The position numbers and the translations under genes were made by a program. Shown piece after piece: positions 62,694 to 64,000 of a stretch of 64,000 nt of DNA. How positions within the stretch are numbered: position 1 is the first letter of the stretch; each line of letters begins with the position of its first letter. Source of the DNA: Rhizobium rosettiformans. GTDB taxonomy: Bacteria > Pseudomonadota > Alphaproteobacteria > Rhizobiales > Rhizobiaceae. The stretch covers positions 1 to 64,000 of the forward strand of contig NZ_CP032405.1 in assembly GCF_016806065.1 (NCBI RefSeq), read 5' to 3'. Below the pieces are notes generated by a model that ran no database searches, was not told where the DNA came from, and worked only from the letters and a program-made list of their open reading frames with translations.

Positions 62694-63883
62694 AGCGCGC
62701 TCGCCGTGCCGTCCAGCGGGCCGGCGCGCTTTCCGGTCTTGCCTGCCTTGTTCGTTCGACGATCCCCGACCGGAGCCTTGTCGAAAGCTTCCGGGCTCTC
62801 ATAGCCCAGCTCAGTCACGATGCCGGCACTGTCTTCGCGATAGGCGACGCGTGAGATCAAGAGGTCACGGTAGACGCCAAGGAATGCATCGGACACCGAA
62901 GCGAGCTGGTTGACGGTCCAGAGCTGGCCGTTGACCGTGTGGCCCTTGACGGTGTGGGTGAACTCTTCACCCTCCGCTCGGGCCGTACGCATCCGCCAGT
63001 CAGCCTCGTCTTGGGCCGAGACATTGTCCGCCTTTGACCGCGCCAGATGCACGATCGGACGGTGCCGAGTGATCTCCCCATCACGCGCTCGGCCTGTGGC
63101 GACCGTCCCCTTGCGTTCCTTTTCTGTCGCCGCGCCGTCACCGTCCGCGCGATCGCCAGCGCCGATCGGTTCGGCCGTCGAATCGAGAGCTGCCGATCCT
63201 CTTGCCTTCCCGGCTTTCTCGCCCTGGCCACGGACGATCGTCTCGCTGTAGCGCCCCTCGTGGCTAAAGGTTCCTCTAGAGAGCAGCACGTTGCCGGGAT
63301 AGCGCAATTCGACCGGTGCTCTTGTCTGCCCGGTTCGGGTTATCACGAGGCCACCGACGCCGTCGGACAGGACGAGAGCGTGGCGAGACCGGGCGCCCTT
63401 CTCGATCGCCGAGAAGGCTGTCTCGGCAAGATCGATGCCATAGCGCGTAAAGGGCTCCCCCGTATCGATCTCCGAACGGACGGCGAGGCCGTAGGGGGCG
63501 GCGATCCGCCGGGCCGCTTCTTCAAGCTTGACGTTAAAGAACTCGGCTTCATTGGTCATTGCAGCCCCGTCGATGAGATCGCCGGTCAGGTCTCTGCCGC
63601 TGATGACAATGGTCGCCTGGCGGTCGCCACTATCTGGCTCGACGCGCTCGATGAAGCCTTTCAAAACCAGCCGCCTTCCGATCCGGATCTCCACGGCAGG
63701 ACCGGGCCGAAGTTCACGAACGGCCGCATCTGTCGCGAAAGGCAGAGAGCGCCTGGCGCGCTTGGCATCACGGAAAGTGAAGCTGAACGCCCCGGAAAAG
63801 TCCTTCAGATCCCGTGTCACCTCGGCTGAAGTCCACTGGTCGTAGGCAGTACCATCTATCGATAGCTGGATGCTCTTTGCCAT
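62690..63883 (-). CDS. Mu gpP-like (gp44) baseplate hub protein
   Basis: 397 residues. The gp44 pattern is seen: DQWTSAEVTRDLKDFSGAFS, GRRLVLKGFIERVEPDSGDR and IVISGRDLTGDLIDGA in the N-terminal half. It is the hub at the base of the contractile tail (T4 gp27-like). The start overlaps the stop of the upstream gene by one base (TGATG). Confidence 0.92.
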   Translation of the reverse strand: MAKSIQLSIDGTAYDQWTSAEVTRDLKDFSGAFSFTFRDAKRARRSLPFATDAAVRELRPGPAVEIRIGRRLVLKGFIERVEPDSGDRQATIVISGRDLTGDLIDGAAMTNEAEFFNVKLEEAARRIAAPYGLAVRSEIDTGEPFTRYGIDLAETAFSAIEKGARSRHALVLSDGVGGLVITRTGQTRAPVELRYPGNVLLSRGTFSHEGRYSETIVRGQGEKAGKARGSAALDSTAEPIGAGDRADGDGAATEKERKGTVATGRARDGEITRHRPIVHLARSKADNVSAQDEADWRMRTARAEGEEFTHTVKGHTVNGQLWTVNQLASVSDAFLGVYRDLLISRVAYREDSAGIVTELGYESPEAFDKAPVGDRRTNKAGKTGKRAGPLDGTASAL

Positions 63884-64000
63884 CAGCGGATCTCCAGTGC
63901 TTCAACCGTCGAGCCTTCCATGACGGCCGGGTGACGCGGCCGGTTGCGGGCAACGATGTCGAGATAGACCGCTTCGATCTGGCCCGGCCTGTCGCCGGCA
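63883..64000 (-). CDS. C-terminus of an upstream Mu-like gene, probably gpN (window edge)
   Basis: Only the last 38 codons are in the window, ending EALEIR at a TGA that shares a base with the gpP start codon. In Mu-like phages the gene before gpP is gpN (gp43, DNA circularisation/baseplate). The segment GQIEAVYLDIVARNRP is consistent with a protein end of that sort, but the identification is by position. Confidence 0.6.
   Translation of the reverse strand, partial: AGDRPGQIEAVYLDIVARNRPRHPAVMEGSTVEALEIR

Overview
The window reads as chromosomal DNA of a Rhizobiaceae alphaproteobacterium (Rhizobium/Agrobacterium relatives). The evidence is a SciP (DUF1153)-FliJ-like-CtrA-ChpT-EipA cell-cycle neighbourhood, GANTC sites ahead of ctrA, an RpoH-type sigma factor, a heterotetrameric sarcosine oxidase, high GC content and rhizobial-style intergenic palindromes. 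From about 47.66 kb to the right edge the DNA is mainly Mu-like prophage.

Host part, left to right. 0-10.7 kb: one-carbon/betaine catabolism (a GcvT-containing dimethylglycine/sarcosine dehydrogenase cut by the left edge, and soxBDAG), interrupted by a cytosolic tandem-PAS chemoreceptor and a membrane metallophosphoesterase. 10.9-13.7 kb: cysQ, a DUF2793 protein and a LuxR-type regulator. 14.0-20.3 kb: the cell-cycle block (sciP, a PqiA-like protein, a GNAT protein, fliJ-like, ctrA, a single-domain receiver, chpT, eipA, and a membrane-anchored coiled-coil protein) with candidate CtrA boxes at four promoters. 20.3-29.6 kb: an RNA methyltransferase, a small DUF6476-type membrane protein, rluD, rpoH, an ABC-2 exporter, and purA followed by a very large low-complexity membrane protein. 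29.8-47.4 kb: a DMT transporter, a phosphatase, small envelope proteins, a PuuB-like oxidase plus aldehyde dehydrogenase, ung, dedA, a GT21 glycosyltransferase, a GMC dehydrogenase pair, an aldolase/Ldh pair, a dipeptide epimerase and mnmA, ending with a tRNA-Met(CAT) that has a clear sigma-70 promoter.

Phage part. Two blocks can be separated. Block A (about 47659-55772, 8.1 kb) is bounded by arrays of a 20-bp repeat that begin with TGTAG on both outer sides in inverted orientation. It carries a Mor-like activator, a tape-measure protein, Mu gpT (capsid), Mu gpI (protease), a 59-residue ribbon-helix-helix protein and a divergent gene with a C-terminal helix-turn-helix. No transposase, portal, sheath or tube gene is present in it. 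Its gene junctions are packed with strong, unrelated hairpins, most strikingly a nine-hairpin array at 53331-53822. Block B (about 55.8-64.0 kb) is the tail/baseplate module of a Mu-like phage on the minus strand (gpN C-terminus, gpP, gp45, gp46, gp47, gp48, tail fibre, accessory genes). The tail-fibre gene is broken by a seven-G run.

Block A is the most interesting part. It could be a deletion remnant, a transposable satellite that uses a helper's transposase, or an unusually ordered module of one larger prophage; the window does not decide between these.
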